The position numbers and the translations under genes are program-made. Source: a bacterium HR15 (GTDB taxonomy: Bacteria; Armatimonadota; Fimbriimonadia; Fimbriimonadales; GBS-DC). From it: a DNA stretch of 54,048 bases. A model generated the notes under the pieces. That model saw only the letters and a list, made by a program, of their open reading frames with translations, had not been told where the DNA came from and ran no database searches. The number at the start of each line of letters is the position of its first letter. Positions within the stretch are counted from its first letter, which is position 1. The stretch lies in the NCBI GenBank assembly GCA_002898555.1, contig BEHR01000025.1, positions 1-54,048 on the forward strand, read 5' to 3'. This document shows, in pieces, positions 32,812 through 41,844 of this stretch.

Positions 32812-34884
32812 TTAGCAGCCCTGCCCGAAGTTGAACAGCACGGCAAGCAGGTCAGCGTCGTCGACCACACCGTCCTGGTTCACATCTTCTGGCAAGCAGC
32901 CCGTCTGACCGAAGGCGAACAGCACGGCGAGCAGGTCCGCATCGTCGACGCAGCCGTCGGCGTTCGTGTCACCCTCCGGCGCAGGGGCAAAGGCGTAGAG
33001 CGTCTGCGGATCCTCGTTATCGCGCACAGCGGCGACATAGACCGTGCCATCAGCGCCAACCGCTGGCGAGACATTCCCAAAGTAGTTGTAGGGGAGCTGG
33101 AACCGCCACAGCATGGTCGCGTTGGGTCCATTATCGCGCACCGCATAGAGATAGGTGGTGGCGAAGTCAACCTGATCGGCAGCATAGAAGATTCGCCCAC
33201 AGGTGACGACGGGCCAGCCGCTGAACTCACCACTGCCAGCAGGTTTGAACTGCCAGCGGATGGTACCGTCTGGGCGAATCGCGGTGATCCCGCCACCAAT
33301 GACGCCATGCTGGTTCAGATCCACATTCACTCGTTTGCCTGCCAGCGCCCCGGTCAGCCCGACCAGTTGCAGCCCGTTCACGACCGCATAGGTGTTCAGA
33401 AAATCAATCTCTACGGTAATGGAGATTGTGCCGCTGGCATCGGGTGAGATGCCGCGATAGACCACATAGTTCTCACCCTCGCGGTAACCCGTGAATGGTC
33501 CCACCGGGCCGGGGGTTACCGTTTGCGTCACACCGCCCACGGTGAACACGGCGTTCTGGTCGTTGGCGATGGGCGTGAACGAGTAGAGGTACAGGTCATA
33601 AGTGCCAGCGGGCACTTCGGTCAGCCGAATCTCAGCGGGTCCGTTGTAGCCGTGCGCCCCCAGATAGTGGTAATCGCGCATCAGGTCATCGCCATCGGAG
33701 GGGGGATAAGTGGACGCTTCCGCGAAGTCGATTACAGCGATATCGATAGGTGTTGACGAGTCGTCATGTGCGCGCAAGTTCTGCAAGGTCCAGGGGCGTG
33801 GCAGGTCGTTGCTGCCGACCACCGAGTTCCAGAAGTCGCCCGGCGCACCCGTCGCGGCAGGACCCACCATGATGGGCGGCGGCACCACCACACGGCCACC
33901 GCTGTAGATCGTGCCGTCGCTACCAATCGCGGGGTTCTGATACTGGTTCATCCCGTTATACACATCGGAGAAGATTTGCCACAAGATTTGGCCATCGGAC
34001 GCCCGCAGCGCCGTGAGCACCGGGTTGCCCGCATCGGAGAACGAGGTGATGTACAGGGTCTGCCAGTCGAGACTCGCGACGGCATTCCCCCACCAGTGGT
34101 AGTTCAGCCCGAACGCGATATCACGCGACCATACGAGCTGCGCCGAGGGACCTGTGTCTTCGATCACCACAGCGGAGCCTGTTGTCGAGTTGTTCACGAA
34201 GGCGATGCGTGTCCGCCCGGAGAGAGGGTCGGTCCATACGGGTCCCAGCGTCTGGAACGGCACGCCTGAAGGGAAAGGTGAGTTATAAACCCAAATGAGG
34301 CTGCCATCCGCCGCGCGAAGCGCCACAATCTTCGCTGGGTCGGAATTGTCGCGCACATAGAGGCGCGTTCGGTCCGGGCTAAGCAACACAATCCCGCGCC
34401 CGAAGTCACTGCCCGCCAGGCCCAGATCACTGGCACGCTGGATCCAGACAGGTGCGCCCGTGTTGATGTCGAGTGCCGCGATAATCGATTGACCCGCCGG
34501 CTGGGAAGAAGCGCGCCCCGTCGTGTAAACTCGCCCAGCAATCTCGTCGACCGTCACACCACTGTACGAGAAGTTGCCGAACCCGACCACATTTGGATCA
34601 CTGACCCAAAGGGTTGTGCCCGTCGCCGCGTCGAGTTTCCAGACCTGCCCCTGATGATTCGGGCCCCAGGTCTTGAAGTACATGTACTGCCCGCCATGGC
34701 TGAAAGTAATGCTTCCGTGCGCAATACCACGGGAAAGTTGCTTCTGCCACCGAATCTGCGGGGTGGCAGCGCGTGTTGCAGGAGCGAGTCCACGCAGTCC
34801 CTCACCATGCGGTGATGTGTGCAGAGTCTGTGTCCAGACCACACCACTGATTAGCACCAATGTCACCGTTGCCAAGTATCTCAT
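32812..34884 (-). CDS. Exported PQQ-like beta-propeller protein with dockerin-like repeats
   Basis: A 690-residue exported protein: signal peptide (1-18, ending VVWTQ), PQQ-like propeller blades (WKLDAATGTTLWVS, IIAALDINTGAPVWI, VALRAADGSLIWVY, TALRASDGQILWQIF, AIRPDGTIRWQF), and at about 335-510 an inserted beta-sandwich domain (DYHYLGAHGYNGPAEIRLTEV, GTYDLYLYSF, GENYVVYRGIS, NGLQLVG) of carbohydrate-binding/malectin-like appearance. The last 55 residues carry two EF-hand-like dockerin repeats (DTNADGCVDDADLLAVLFAFG and DVNQDGVVDDADLLAVLFNFG). Likely an extracellular or surface binding protein rather than a quinoprotein enzyme; no catalytic residues are evident. AGGAGGTGAAGCG precedes the ATG. 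Confidence 0.88.
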   Translation of the reverse strand: MRYLATVTLVLISGVVWTQTLHTSPHGEGLRGLAPATRAATPQIRWQKQLSRGIAHGSITFSHGGQYMYFKTWGPNHQGQVWKLDAATGTTLWVSDPNVVGFGNFSYSGVTVDEIAGRVYTTGRASSQPAGQSIIAALDINTGAPVWIQRASDLGLAGSDFGRGIVLLSPDRTRLYVRDNSDPAKIVALRAADGSLIWVYNSPFPSGVPFQTLGPVWTDPLSGRTRIAFVNNSTTGSAVVIEDTGPSAQLVWSRDIAFGLNYHWWGNAVASLDWQTLYITSFSDAGNPVLTALRASDGQILWQIFSDVYNGMNQYQNPAIGSDGTIYSGGRVVVPPPIMVGPAATGAPGDFWNSVVGSNDLPRPWTLQNLRAHDDSSTPIDIAVIDFAEASTYPPSDGDDLMRDYHYLGAHGYNGPAEIRLTEVPAGTYDLYLYSFTPIANDQNAVFTVGGVTQTVTPGPVGPFTGYREGENYVVYRGISPDASGTISITVEIDFLNTYAVVNGLQLVGLTGALAGKRVNVDLNQHGVIGGGITAIRPDGTIRWQFKPAGSGEFSGWPVVTCGRIFYAADQVDFATTYLYAVRDNGPNATMLWRFQLPYNYFGNVSPAVGADGTVYVAAVRDNEDPQTLYAFAPAPEGDTNADGCVDDADLLAVLFAFGQTGCLPEDVNQDGVVDDADLLAVLFNFGQGC

Positions 34885-34909
34885 CGCTTCACCTCCTCAT
34901 TGGTCTTGC

Positions 34910-34935
34910 TTTCTCGCCCGGAAACGGGCGAGAAA
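34910..34935. terminator. Intergenic hairpin between pseudopilin and propeller genes
   Basis: A perfect 10-bp stem (TTTCTCGCCC, 34910-34919, with GGGCGAGAAA, 34926-34935) lies in the 100-bp gap between the pseudopilin gene stop (34985) and the propeller gene start (34884). It may terminate or attenuate read-through on the minus strand; no long T-run. Confidence 0.5.
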
Positions 34936-34984
34936 TTGCTCTTTTCACGCCAATCAATCTCTGCAGCGAGGGCTGAGGTATCTC

Positions 34985-35833
34985 TTATCGGCAGAAGTTG
35001 GCTACCGCTTGTCGCATATGGATGGGGCAATCGGTGCCGCAGCGTCCAAGCGTGATTTCGCCCCACTGCCACATGTTGCCCATCGGCGTTGTGCCCTCGC
35101 AGCGGCGTGGCATATAGGTCTGATCGGGGCGGAACCATTTGGCGTGCCCATCCGCTAAGGTGTAATTGCTGCCGTTGCTATGGGCGATCAGGCTCGCCCA
35201 GAAGTTCGCGTCGAGGTCTTGGTCGCGATCGGCTTCTGCGCAAACCCAGCACTCGTCGGAAATCGCCCACCACCACTGCATATTGTTGGGCACAGGGGTT
35301 CCATCAGGCGCACGGTGCAGCACCGTGCCGACACCCACACATTCGTTGAAGATAATGGTGCGCGCGGGTTCATCCACCTCGGCTTCCTTGCGCACCACCC
35401 CGGGACCCGCGCGTGGGTAGGGCGGATTAATCCAGGCAATCACATAGGCGTTCGCAGAAAAGTTGCGCACACCATAAATCTCATAAATTCGGTCTGCCTG
35501 TGTGCGCCCAATGTTGTACCAGCGACGCAGCACATCATAGGCGATACCTTGCGTCGGGCAGCGATAGACCCCCAGACTTTTCACATAGGGGAAAATGCGC
35601 TCCGCCCAGTTAGCTACCAGCCCAGTGCCTTCGGCCGCCGGTGGATATACCTGGTCATAGTCATTCAGGTACATCATCACCGCCTGACCCATTTGCCGTT
35701 GGTGTGATAGGCACGCGGTTTGCTCTGCCTTCTTGCGTGCCTGCGCGAATACAGGAAACAGGATGGCCGCCAGCAGCGCAATAATGGCGATCACCACCAA
35801 CAACTCGATGAGCGTAAAGCCTTGTCGGCTCAT
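34985..35833 (-). CDS. Pseudopilin-like protein with prepilin N-terminal methylation site
   Basis: A 282-residue type IV pilin/type II secretion pseudopilin-like protein. MSRQG is cleaved before [28 protein letters not shown] (class III signal, Glu at mature position 5). The large C-terminal domain has the pattern [24 protein letters not shown] and the conserved LADGHAKWF near the end, typical of a lineage-expanded family in Armatimonadota, Planctomycetota and relatives. Many Cys and Trp residues suggest a folded surface domain. AAGGAGG precedes the ATG; it starts 11 bp after a paralogue, so the two form an operon. Exact role unknown. Confidence 0.9.
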   Translation of the reverse strand: MSRQGFTLIELLVVIAIIALLAAILFPVFAQARKKAEQTACLSHQRQMGQAVMMYLNDYDQVYPPAAEGTGLVANWAERIFPYVKSLGVYRCPTQGIAYDVLRRWYNIGRTQADRIYEIYGVRNFSANAYVIAWINPPYPRAGPGVVRKEAEVDEPARTIIFNECVGVGTVLHRAPDGTPVPNNMQWWWAISDECWVCAEADRDQDLDANFWASLIAHSNGSNYTLADGHAKWFRPDQTYMPRRCEGTTPMGNMWQWGEITLGRCGTDCPIHMRQAVANFCR

Positions 35834-35844
35834 TCAGCACCTCC

Positions 35845-36597
35845 TTATGGGCATGCAGTGCGTTCACCCAGATGCACCGCCCACTTGAGTTTGGGCGGGT
35901 TGCAGTCGAACAAGGTTTCGTCCGTTGTTTGCAGGATGGGTGTGCCGTTGGACTGGCGGGCGTAAAGCGCGTTGCCGCGGAACCATTTGGCGTGCCCATC
36001 GGCAAAGGAAACAATCGTGCCTTCGCTGTGGCGCGTGGAGTAGCCGCCCGTCTTATCCATCGGCAACACGCGGGTGCGATTCTCGAAACCGAAGGGCATC
36101 ACCATATAGCCGCCCAGTGGTTCAGGTGCCGCCGGATCCTGCACGCTATCCAGCACAAGGATTGCTGCCGATGGGCGCGTCACCTTGCTGAGAGAAACCA
36201 CATAATCCATCGTCGATTGATAAGGGAAGCCCCAAAACCAGTTCAAGCCGTACGCCAAGTTCAGCCGCTCCTGCCAGGTGGCGCCGTAAGCGGCTCGCGC
36301 CGCGGATGGACAGCGATAGACACCCGTGTCTTTCACATAGGGCGCAATCATCGCGGTCCACAGCGGCGCATCCGGGGAAACAGGTCGGAAAGCCCATGCC
36401 ACGACGGGCATCATCTGGTTGTAGTCGTTGGCATACATCAGGAAGGCTTTGGCAATCTGGTTAAGATTGGAAGTACACCCACTTTGACGCGCTTTTTCGC
36501 GCACCCGTGCAAACACGGGGAACAGGATCGCCGCCAGAATGGCGATAATCGCGATCACCACCAGTAACTCGATCAATGTGAAGCCGCGCCTGCGCAT
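35845..36597 (-). CDS. Pseudopilin-like protein, second copy
   Basis: A 250-residue paralogue of the downstream gene. MRRRG precedes [33 protein letters not shown]; then [37 protein letters not shown] and [18 protein letters not shown]. The central region differs substantially from the downstream copy, so it is an old duplication. The initiation region is AAGGGGCGAAG-ATG. No promoter is clear in the 138-bp gap to kdsB upstream; GGGGTATACC at about 36622-36631 (minus strand) is a candidate -10. Confidence 0.9.
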   Translation of the reverse strand: MRRRGFTLIELLVVIAIIAILAAILFPVFARVREKARQSGCTSNLNQIAKAFLMYANDYNQMMPVVAWAFRPVSPDAPLWTAMIAPYVKDTGVYRCPSAARAAYGATWQERLNLAYGLNWFWGFPYQSTMDYVVSLSKVTRPSAAILVLDSVQDPAAPEPLGGYMVMPFGFENRTRVLPMDKTGGYSTRHSEGTIVSFADGHAKWFRGNALYARQSNGTPILQTTDETLFDCNPPKLKWAVHLGERTACP

Positions 36598-36735
36598 TCT
36601 TCGCCCCTTACCTTAATTTAGGTATACCCCATCTGACCAGCCCTGCTTCGTCGGGGGCACAACAACGAGGTTCAGCGTCCCCTTTGGCGCTTACTCAATC
36701 TTTTAGACGAGGCAGGGCGACAAAAGTTCTGCCCT
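36598..36735. other. Short gap between kdsB and the pseudopilin operon
   Basis: 138 bp with no gene. Apart from a possible -10 (TATACC on the minus strand near 36625) nothing recognisable is seen. Confidence 0.4.
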
Positions 36736-37476
36736 TCACGCTGAGTGTTCGTTGCGGCTTTGCTCCAGAATCTGGCGCACGCGGACGAGGTCGGCTTCGG
36801 TGTCGACGGCGATGGAAGCATGTTCGAACTGCACCATGCGGATGCGATAGCCATGCTCCAGCACGCGCAGCTGTTCCAGCGCCTCGGTGCGTTCCAAAGG
36901 CGTCGGCTCCCATTCTGCAAACTGCAGGAGCAGCTCGCGGCGATAGACATATAGCCCGATGTGCTTATAGACGGGCAGGTCGGTTGCCTCGCGTGGATAA
37001 GGAATGCGCGAGCGGGAAAAATAGAGCGCGTCGCCTCGCTGATCCAGCACGACCTTCACCACGCTGGGCGCGTCGTATTCGTGTGGTTGGGCAAGGCAGT
37101 AGAGGCTGCTCATCATCACTTGGGGGTCATCGAGCAGCGGCTGCACGGCGCGATCGATGCCGCGCGGGTCTAACAGCGGTTCATCGCCTTGAATGTTCAC
37201 ATAGATCTCGCCGTCGGTGCGACGGGCGACCTCCGCAAGACGGTCGGTGCCGCTGCGATGGGCATGGCTGGTGAGTATCGCACGCGCCCCGAACGATTCG
37301 GCGGCTTGCATAATCTCCGTGTCAGGGGTTGCGATGTAAAGCTCATCGAGGGTCTGTGCCTGGCGCGCTCGCTCCCAGACCCACTGGATCATCGGCTTGC
37401 CCGCAATCGGCAGCAAGGGTTTGCCGGGCAGCCGCATCGCCGCCATGCGCGCGGGGATTACACCAATGACCTTCAT
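36736..37476 (-). CDS. kdsB: 3-deoxy-manno-octulosonate cytidylyltransferase (CMP-KDO synthetase)
   Basis: Activates KDO with CTP for LPS core synthesis. 246 residues, with the family motifs VIGVIPARMAAMRLPGKPLLPIAGKPMIQWVWERA at the start, ILTSHAHRSGTDRLAEVA, IYVNIQGDEPLLDPRGID, YFSRSRIPYPRE, YKHIGLYVYRRELL, and EQLRVLEHGYRIRM. ATG 37476 overlaps the stop of the upstream DUF1015 gene (ATGA) and is preferred over 37491. Together with lpxD it indicates a KDO-containing LPS. Confidence 0.95.
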   Translation of the reverse strand: MKVIGVIPARMAAMRLPGKPLLPIAGKPMIQWVWERARQAQTLDELYIATPDTEIMQAAESFGARAILTSHAHRSGTDRLAEVARRTDGEIYVNIQGDEPLLDPRGIDRAVQPLLDDPQVMMSSLYCLAQPHEYDAPSVVKVVLDQRGDALYFSRSRIPYPREATDLPVYKHIGLYVYRRELLLQFAEWEPTPLERTEALEQLRVLEHGYRIRMVQFEHASIAVDTEADLVRVRQILEQSRNEHSA

Positions 37477-38702
37477 TGCCCGATTCTCCACAGAATTAGC
37501 CCCGATAATACCTTTGGGTAGAAGTAGGTCGATTTGTGGGGCATGCGCCCGCCCGCTTGCGCCACTTGTTGCAGGACAGCGATGCGGGGCGGATTCAGCA
37601 GAAATGCCACTGCGCTTTCGCCCAGACGAACCGCCTCCATCGCTTCTTGGGTGGAGCGTGTATAGCGGATGTCCGCGGTGACATAGCCCAGCGCGGGCAT
37701 CAATCGCTCATGCAACCACCAAGCGTCGAAGCGTGTGAGCACTTCAGGCACGCCGGGAACGGGTTCAAATGCTCGCGGGCGAATCAACCATGCCCCAAGG
37801 GTCTCACCACGCCAGAGAAAGCCAATCGCTTCACCATCGGACGCCTGCACCCGCTCAAAGAGGGTATCTGGTGAGCTGTCTTGCACCTCAAAAGCGGTTT
37901 CTATGTGTCTGCGCCACTCGCTGGGTGCGCCAGGTGGCAACTGCGCCAGAAGGCGATGGGTGGGCAGGATGACCAGACCTGGCTCATCGATGGGCGCCAG
38001 CAGGATGGGCAGAAAGCGTTCGGGCGAGCCCTCATGCCCGTACTGCTGTCCAAAGCGCAGCGCGGTCTCGTAGCGATGATGACCATCTGCGATCCAGATG
38101 CGCACCTCTCGAAATGCCCGCTCGATGCGGTCCACAAGCACGGGATTGGTCAAGCGCTCCAACCGATGCTGAGATCCTTCGGGCAGGTCATCACCCTCCA
38201 GATAGGCAATTGGCTCCCATAACGCGCCTTCCAACACCTCCCGTAGCGTGGGTGTGGGTTCGTACAGCCCGAAAATCGCCTCCAGATGAGTGCGCGTCGC
38301 CTCCAGCAGGCGGAAACGATCCTCTTTCACGCCGGGAAAGGTGTGTTCATGAGGCAATACAACACCCCGCTCGTAAGGCTCTGTGTGCAACAGCACGAAA
38401 TAGCCTGTGCGGGTGCGCGTGCCTCCTGTCAGTGGGTCGACAAACTGCTGACGGTAGCGATAGATGGCAGGTGCCGGGTCGAGCTGCAGCACTCCCTCCT
38501 GCAGCCAGTGTTCGAGCAGCTTCTGTGCTCGCTGATAGCGTCCTTCATCCCCTTCGGGCAAGGTCAGGTGTACAATATTGTACGGGCTAAGATTTGCCAG
38601 GATCGCCCGCTGATCGGCGTCGATCACATCATAGGGCGGGGCGACTACCTCTGGAATCAACCGTGCGTACCGCAAGGCTCGAAACGCGCGTATTGTTGCC
38701 AT
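37473..38702 (-). CDS. DUF1015 family protein
   Basis: A 409-residue protein that begins MATIRAFRALRYARLIPEVVAPPYDVIDADQRAILANLSPYNIVHLTLPEGD, the DUF1015 signature, and contains VLPHEHTFPGVKEDRFRLLEATRTHLEAIFGLYE and WIADGHHRYETALRFG. The family is widespread; some members are annotated as serine kinase-like on the basis of homology to SerK. The HHRYE segment suggests an active site. Start 38702 has AGGAGAAGGA upstream. It overlaps kdsB by 4 bp; a link to LPS is possible but unproven. Confidence 0.88.
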   Translation of the reverse strand: MATIRAFRALRYARLIPEVVAPPYDVIDADQRAILANLSPYNIVHLTLPEGDEGRYQRAQKLLEHWLQEGVLQLDPAPAIYRYRQQFVDPLTGGTRTRTGYFVLLHTEPYERGVVLPHEHTFPGVKEDRFRLLEATRTHLEAIFGLYEPTPTLREVLEGALWEPIAYLEGDDLPEGSQHRLERLTNPVLVDRIERAFREVRIWIADGHHRYETALRFGQQYGHEGSPERFLPILLAPIDEPGLVILPTHRLLAQLPPGAPSEWRRHIETAFEVQDSSPDTLFERVQASDGEAIGFLWRGETLGAWLIRPRAFEPVPGVPEVLTRFDAWWLHERLMPALGYVTADIRYTRSTQEAMEAVRLGESAVAFLLNPPRIAVLQQVAQAGGRMPHKSTYFYPKVLSGLILWRIGQ

Positions 38703-38737
38703 CGGTTCCTTCTCCTGCTTTTCCAATAGGATACCCT

Positions 38738-39802
38738 CTAATGCCATTCGCGCCAGGCTTTGTACGCGATATAAGGCAGGCGCAGGAGATAGTAGCCCGC
38801 AAATCCCATCACTCCGCGCCAGAGGGAGGGTTTCATGGGTCGGAGCGATACGCGCCTTAGCTCGCCTGTGCGATAGGCGTGATCCAGCGCGGCGTAAGTT
38901 GCCTCGATGCCCTCACGCGCCACCCACTCAGCAATCTCATCCGACGCCGTGCGTTGCAGCAGTTGCTCCGGCAGCACAATCCACGGACGCAGCTCTCGGT
39001 AGAGCCGTTGCAACGCAGGCGTGTAGCCCTCATGCGCCGCTTGCTCACGCAGCACCGCGTAGCGCTCCAGGTCCAGAGGGTACGAATCGGGCAGGTTCGC
39101 GATCGCCTGCACACATAGCAACAACCAGCGCAACCGCTCCCTGTCCCAAATAGGGTCAAACGCGCGGATTTCAATCGTACCCAGCCGCCGCGCAAAAATC
39201 AAATCTTGGAAGCGATAGGTCGGATCTTCGCGCAAAGGACCAATGGCAAAGGAGTGCGCCACCCGGTATGATTGCCCGAAGTAGCGTCCGCCTGCATAGG
39301 GGCTGCTGGCGGAAAGCAAAATCAGCAACGGGAGGAAGTAGGCCAAGTTTGCATAAATCCGCTCGCGCTGCCCATCGGGCACGGCAAGATGGATGTGCAG
39401 TCCGCCCGTGTTCGTGGGCGATTCCACATCGAACAGATGCCCCACAGGCACCAGATACGCGGAATCCACGGCACTTGCCAGCTCAAGGCGGCGCTGACGC
39501 AACTCAAGCAGCAACGCATCGGGCGTAGGCTGCGGGGTGGTCGCGATCTCAACCGTGCTCATCAGGCATTCGCGGGCGTCAACGCCGCGCGCGAAGTTCG
39601 TGGCAGAGTAGCGATAGTAGTGGCGCGGATTGCGCAACAGCAGGCGAGACATGTAGTAGAGCGAACTCAGGTGCGGGCGCGTCGGCTCCGTAATGAAGAG
39701 TTCCTCTTCCAAGCCCATGCTGTAAATGACGCCTCCATGCACCTGGCTTCGGCTCAGATAAGCCAGCCGCTCAGCACTCGCACTCCAGCGAAGCTCCTGC
39801 AC
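38738..39802 (-). CDS. GCS2-type carboxylate-amine ligase-like protein
   Basis: About 354 residues in the glutamate-cysteine ligase 2 (YbdK-like) family: MGLEEELFITE (metal/ATP binding, EEEL), NTGGLHIHLAVPDG, LILLSASSPYAGGRYFGQSYR, LGTIEIRAFDPIWDRERLRWLLLCVQAIA. It should form an amide bond between glutamate-like acid and an amine with ATP; substrate unknown. The start is uncertain: TTG 39811, GTG 39802 (8 nt after TATAAT, possibly leaderless) or ATG 39718 (GGAGG 13 nt upstream). A second, distant family member lies 2 kb away beyond purA. The C-terminus ends in a hydrophobic/basic segment (GYYLLRLPYIAYKAWREWH). Confidence 0.82.
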   Translation of the reverse strand: MQELRWSASAERLAYLSRSQVHGGVIYSMGLEEELFITEPTRPHLSSLYYMSRLLLRNPRHYYRYSATNFARGVDARECLMSTVEIATTPQPTPDALLLELRQRRLELASAVDSAYLVPVGHLFDVESPTNTGGLHIHLAVPDGQRERIYANLAYFLPLLILLSASSPYAGGRYFGQSYRVAHSFAIGPLREDPTYRFQDLIFARRLGTIEIRAFDPIWDRERLRWLLLCVQAIANLPDSYPLDLERYAVLREQAAHEGYTPALQRLYRELRPWIVLPEQLLQRTASDEIAEWVAREGIEATYAALDHAYRTGELRRVSLRPMKPSLWRGVMGFAGYYLLRLPYIAYKAWREWH

Positions 39803-39810
39803 CGCCAACA

Positions 39811-39816
39811 ATTATA
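39811..39816 (-). promoter_or_regulatory. -10 element for the GCS2-like gene
   Basis: Minus-strand TATAAT at 39816-39811. It lies just downstream of the possible TTG start, which argues against that start. Confidence 0.5.
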
Positions 39817-39884
39817 GCATGCAGGTCTCCCTTCGCTGTTTATCGTGCGCTTAGGGTACAATATATCCGAACGGAGGAAGCGGA

Positions 39885-40289
39885 ATGAAGAAGATTCTGG
39901 TGGTAGACGACGAGCGACATATCGTTCGCCTTATCCAGGTGAACCTGGAGCGTCAGGGCTATCAGGTCGTCACGGCGCATGACGGGAAGGAGGCGCTGGA
40001 AAAGGTGGCTTCCGAGAAGCCCGATCTGGTCGTGCTCGATGTCATGATGCCCTACATGGACGGGTTTGAGGTGCTGCGCCACCTGCGGCGTAACCCTGAA
40101 ACCGCAGAGCTGCCCGTGATTATGCTCACCGCTAAGGCGCAGGATATGGATGTTTTTCGCGGGTACCAGGAGGGTGTAGACATGTATCTCACCAAGCCCT
40201 TCAACCCGCAGGAGTTGCTGGCATTTGTGCGACGGATTTTCCGCGCGCGCGAGACAGGGGAAGATGGTGAAAGCCGTTATCAACTCTGA
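39885..40289 (+). CDS. Single-domain response regulator (CheY-like receiver)
   Basis: A 134-residue stand-alone receiver domain: acidic pair D8-D9 (VVDDE), phosphoacceptor D52 (VVLDVMMPYMDG), T82 (MLTAKAQ) and K104 (YLTKPF). No output domain follows, only a 20-residue tail. No histidine kinase is in the window, so the partner is unknown; the sequence style is that of PhoB/CheY-type receivers. GGAGGAAG is 6 nt before the ATG and TACAAT (39857-39862) is a possible -10. The following small membrane-protein gene overlaps its 3' end by 26 bp. Confidence 0.92.
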   Translation: MKKILVVDDERHIVRLIQVNLERQGYQVVTAHDGKEALEKVASEKPDLVVLDVMMPYMDGFEVLRHLRRNPETAELPVIMLTAKAQDMDVFRGYQEGVDMYLTKPFNPQELLAFVRRIFRARETGEDGESRYQL

Positions 40290-40491
40290 AGACCGAACCC
40301 GCTGCTGGTACGGCTGGATGATCGGCGCCGCCGTGATTACCGCCGCGATAACCGCCTTCGCGATCTACCGGCGCATTCAAGAGCGTCATGCCCAGCCGGA
40401 ATATCGCGCCGAGCGTGCCTACCAGCGCGGGCTGAAACAGGTGCAAGCGGTCGAAGAGCGCATTCCGCGCTGGCTGGCAGAGCGCAGCTAA
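40264..40491 (+). CDS. Small single-span membrane protein
   Basis: A 75-residue protein with one membrane segment (about 15-35, WYGWMIGAAVITAAITAFAIY) and a basic amphipathic C-terminal helix (RRIQERHAQPEYRAERAYQRGLKQVQAVEERI). The ATG at 40264 lies inside the receiver gene, preceded by AGGGGAAG. The tight overlap suggests translational coupling to the receiver, hence a possible membrane partner for it. No known family recognised. Confidence 0.6.
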   Translation: MVKAVINSEDRTRCWYGWMIGAAVITAAITAFAIYRRIQERHAQPEYRAERAYQRGLKQVQAVEERIPRWLAERS

Positions 40492-40575
40492 GACGCCCGC
40501 AAGGAGCGTGTGGCGGGCAGGGCATTCCAGTTCCCTGCTCGCTATTCGCTATCGAAACAAAGAAGGAGGCACTGC

Positions 40576-41844
40576 GTGGCGGTTCGTGTCGTGGTGGGTG
40601 CGCAGTGGGGCGACGAGGCGAAAGGCAAAATCGTCGACCTGTTCGCACAGCAAGCCGACCTCGTGGTGCGCTACGCTGGCGGCAGCAACGCGGGGCATAC
40701 CGTCTGCACCGATGGGCAAACCTACAAGTTCCATCTCATACCTTCCGGAATTTTGCATCCCCATGTCACGCCCGTGATTGCCGATGGAGTGGTGATCGAT
40801 CTGCGCGCGCTGGAAGCGGAAGCGAACGCCCTCGCCACGCAGGGCATCGACACCCGCCGATTGCGCATTGGGTTGGGCGCACACCTTACCCTGCCCTATC
40901 ACCGCCTGCTGGATGAGCTGCAGGAAGCCCATGCCGAAGGTCGCCTCGGTACCACCCGGCGCGGTATCGGACCCACCTACGCCGACAAAGCGGCACGAAT
41001 CGGTTTGCGCATGGCAGACCTGTTAGACCCTGCACGCTGCCGCGCCCGCCTGCAGCGCGTGCTGACCGCGCGGAATGCCATGCTGCAGCGCGTGTATGGA
41101 GCGCAACCGCTTGAGGTCGATGTGCTGATGGCGGAGCTAATGCACCATGCCGAGCGGTGGCGCGAACATCTGGTCGACGCGCCTGCGCTGCTAATGGACG
41201 CGCTCGACGCGGGACGAGCCATCCTGATGGAAGGGGCGCAGGGCACGCTGCTCGATCTGGACTACGGCACTTACCCCTATGTCACCTCGTCGCATCCGGT
41301 GGCGGCGGGGGCATGTTTAGGCACAGGCATTCCGCCCAATCGGCTGGATGAGATCTGGGGCGTGGCGAAAGCCTACACCACGCGCGTGGGCGAAGGTCCA
41401 TTCCCCACTGAGCTGCATGACGAGGTGGGCGATTATATCCGCGAGCGCGGACGCGAATATGGCACCACCACCGGCAGGGCGCGTCGCTGCGGCTGGCTCG
41501 ATCTGGTGGCGTTGCGCTACGCAGCGCGGGTGAACGGCTTTCACGCGCTCGCCATCACCCTGCTGGATGTGCTGTCGGGATTGCCCACGCTGCGCGTCTG
41601 CACTGCCTATCGCCTGGATGGACAGCTCACACGCCAGTTCGTAGCCGACGGGTTCACCCTTGCCCGCTGTGAGCCAGTGTATGAGGAGCTGCCCGGCTGG
41701 CAGGAGGAGCTTAGCGACTGCCGCCGACGCGATGCGTTGCCCCTGAACGCGCAGCGCTATGTGGAGTTTATCGAGTCGTATGTCGGTGTGCCGGTCCGCC
41801 TCATCTCGGTCGGACCTGCCCGCGAGCAGACCATCGTTGGTTAG
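40576..41844 (+). CDS. purA: Adenylosuccinate synthetase
   Basis: Makes adenylosuccinate from IMP, aspartate and GTP, the first committed step to AMP. 422 residues from GTG 40576: VVVGAQWGDEAKGKIVDLFAQQADLVVRYAGGSNAGHT (GDE, GxGK-type loop and NAGH), TTRRGIGPTYADKAARIGLRM, LMEGAQGTLLDLDYGTYPYVTSSHP, GVAKAYTTRVGEGPFPTEL, and TTTGRARRCGWLDLVALRYA. AGAAGGAGG is 6 nt upstream of the GTG. Its stop overlaps the stop of the convergent carboxylate-amine ligase gene (TTAG). Confidence 0.96.
   Translation: MAVRVVVGAQWGDEAKGKIVDLFAQQADLVVRYAGGSNAGHTVCTDGQTYKFHLIPSGILHPHVTPVIADGVVIDLRALEAEANALATQGIDTRRLRIGLGAHLTLPYHRLLDELQEAHAEGRLGTTRRGIGPTYADKAARIGLRMADLLDPARCRARLQRVLTARNAMLQRVYGAQPLEVDVLMAELMHHAERWREHLVDAPALLMDALDAGRAILMEGAQGTLLDLDYGTYPYVTSSHPVAAGACLGTGIPPNRLDEIWGVAKAYTTRVGEGPFPTELHDEVGDYIRERGREYGTTTGRARRCGWLDLVALRYAARVNGFHALAITLLDVLSGLPTLRVCTAYRLDGQLTRQFVADGFTLARCEPVYEELPGWQEELSDCRRRDALPLNAQRYVEFIESYVGVPVRLISVGPAREQTIVG

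Noticed and set aside
36684-37274. Large plus-strand frame opposite kdsB
   Set aside because: Arg/Ala-rich antisense shadow of kdsB with no motif.
40225-40263. Longer start for the small membrane protein
   Set aside because: The added residues come from the receiver reading frame region and lack a ribosome site; ATG 40264 has AGGGGAAG.
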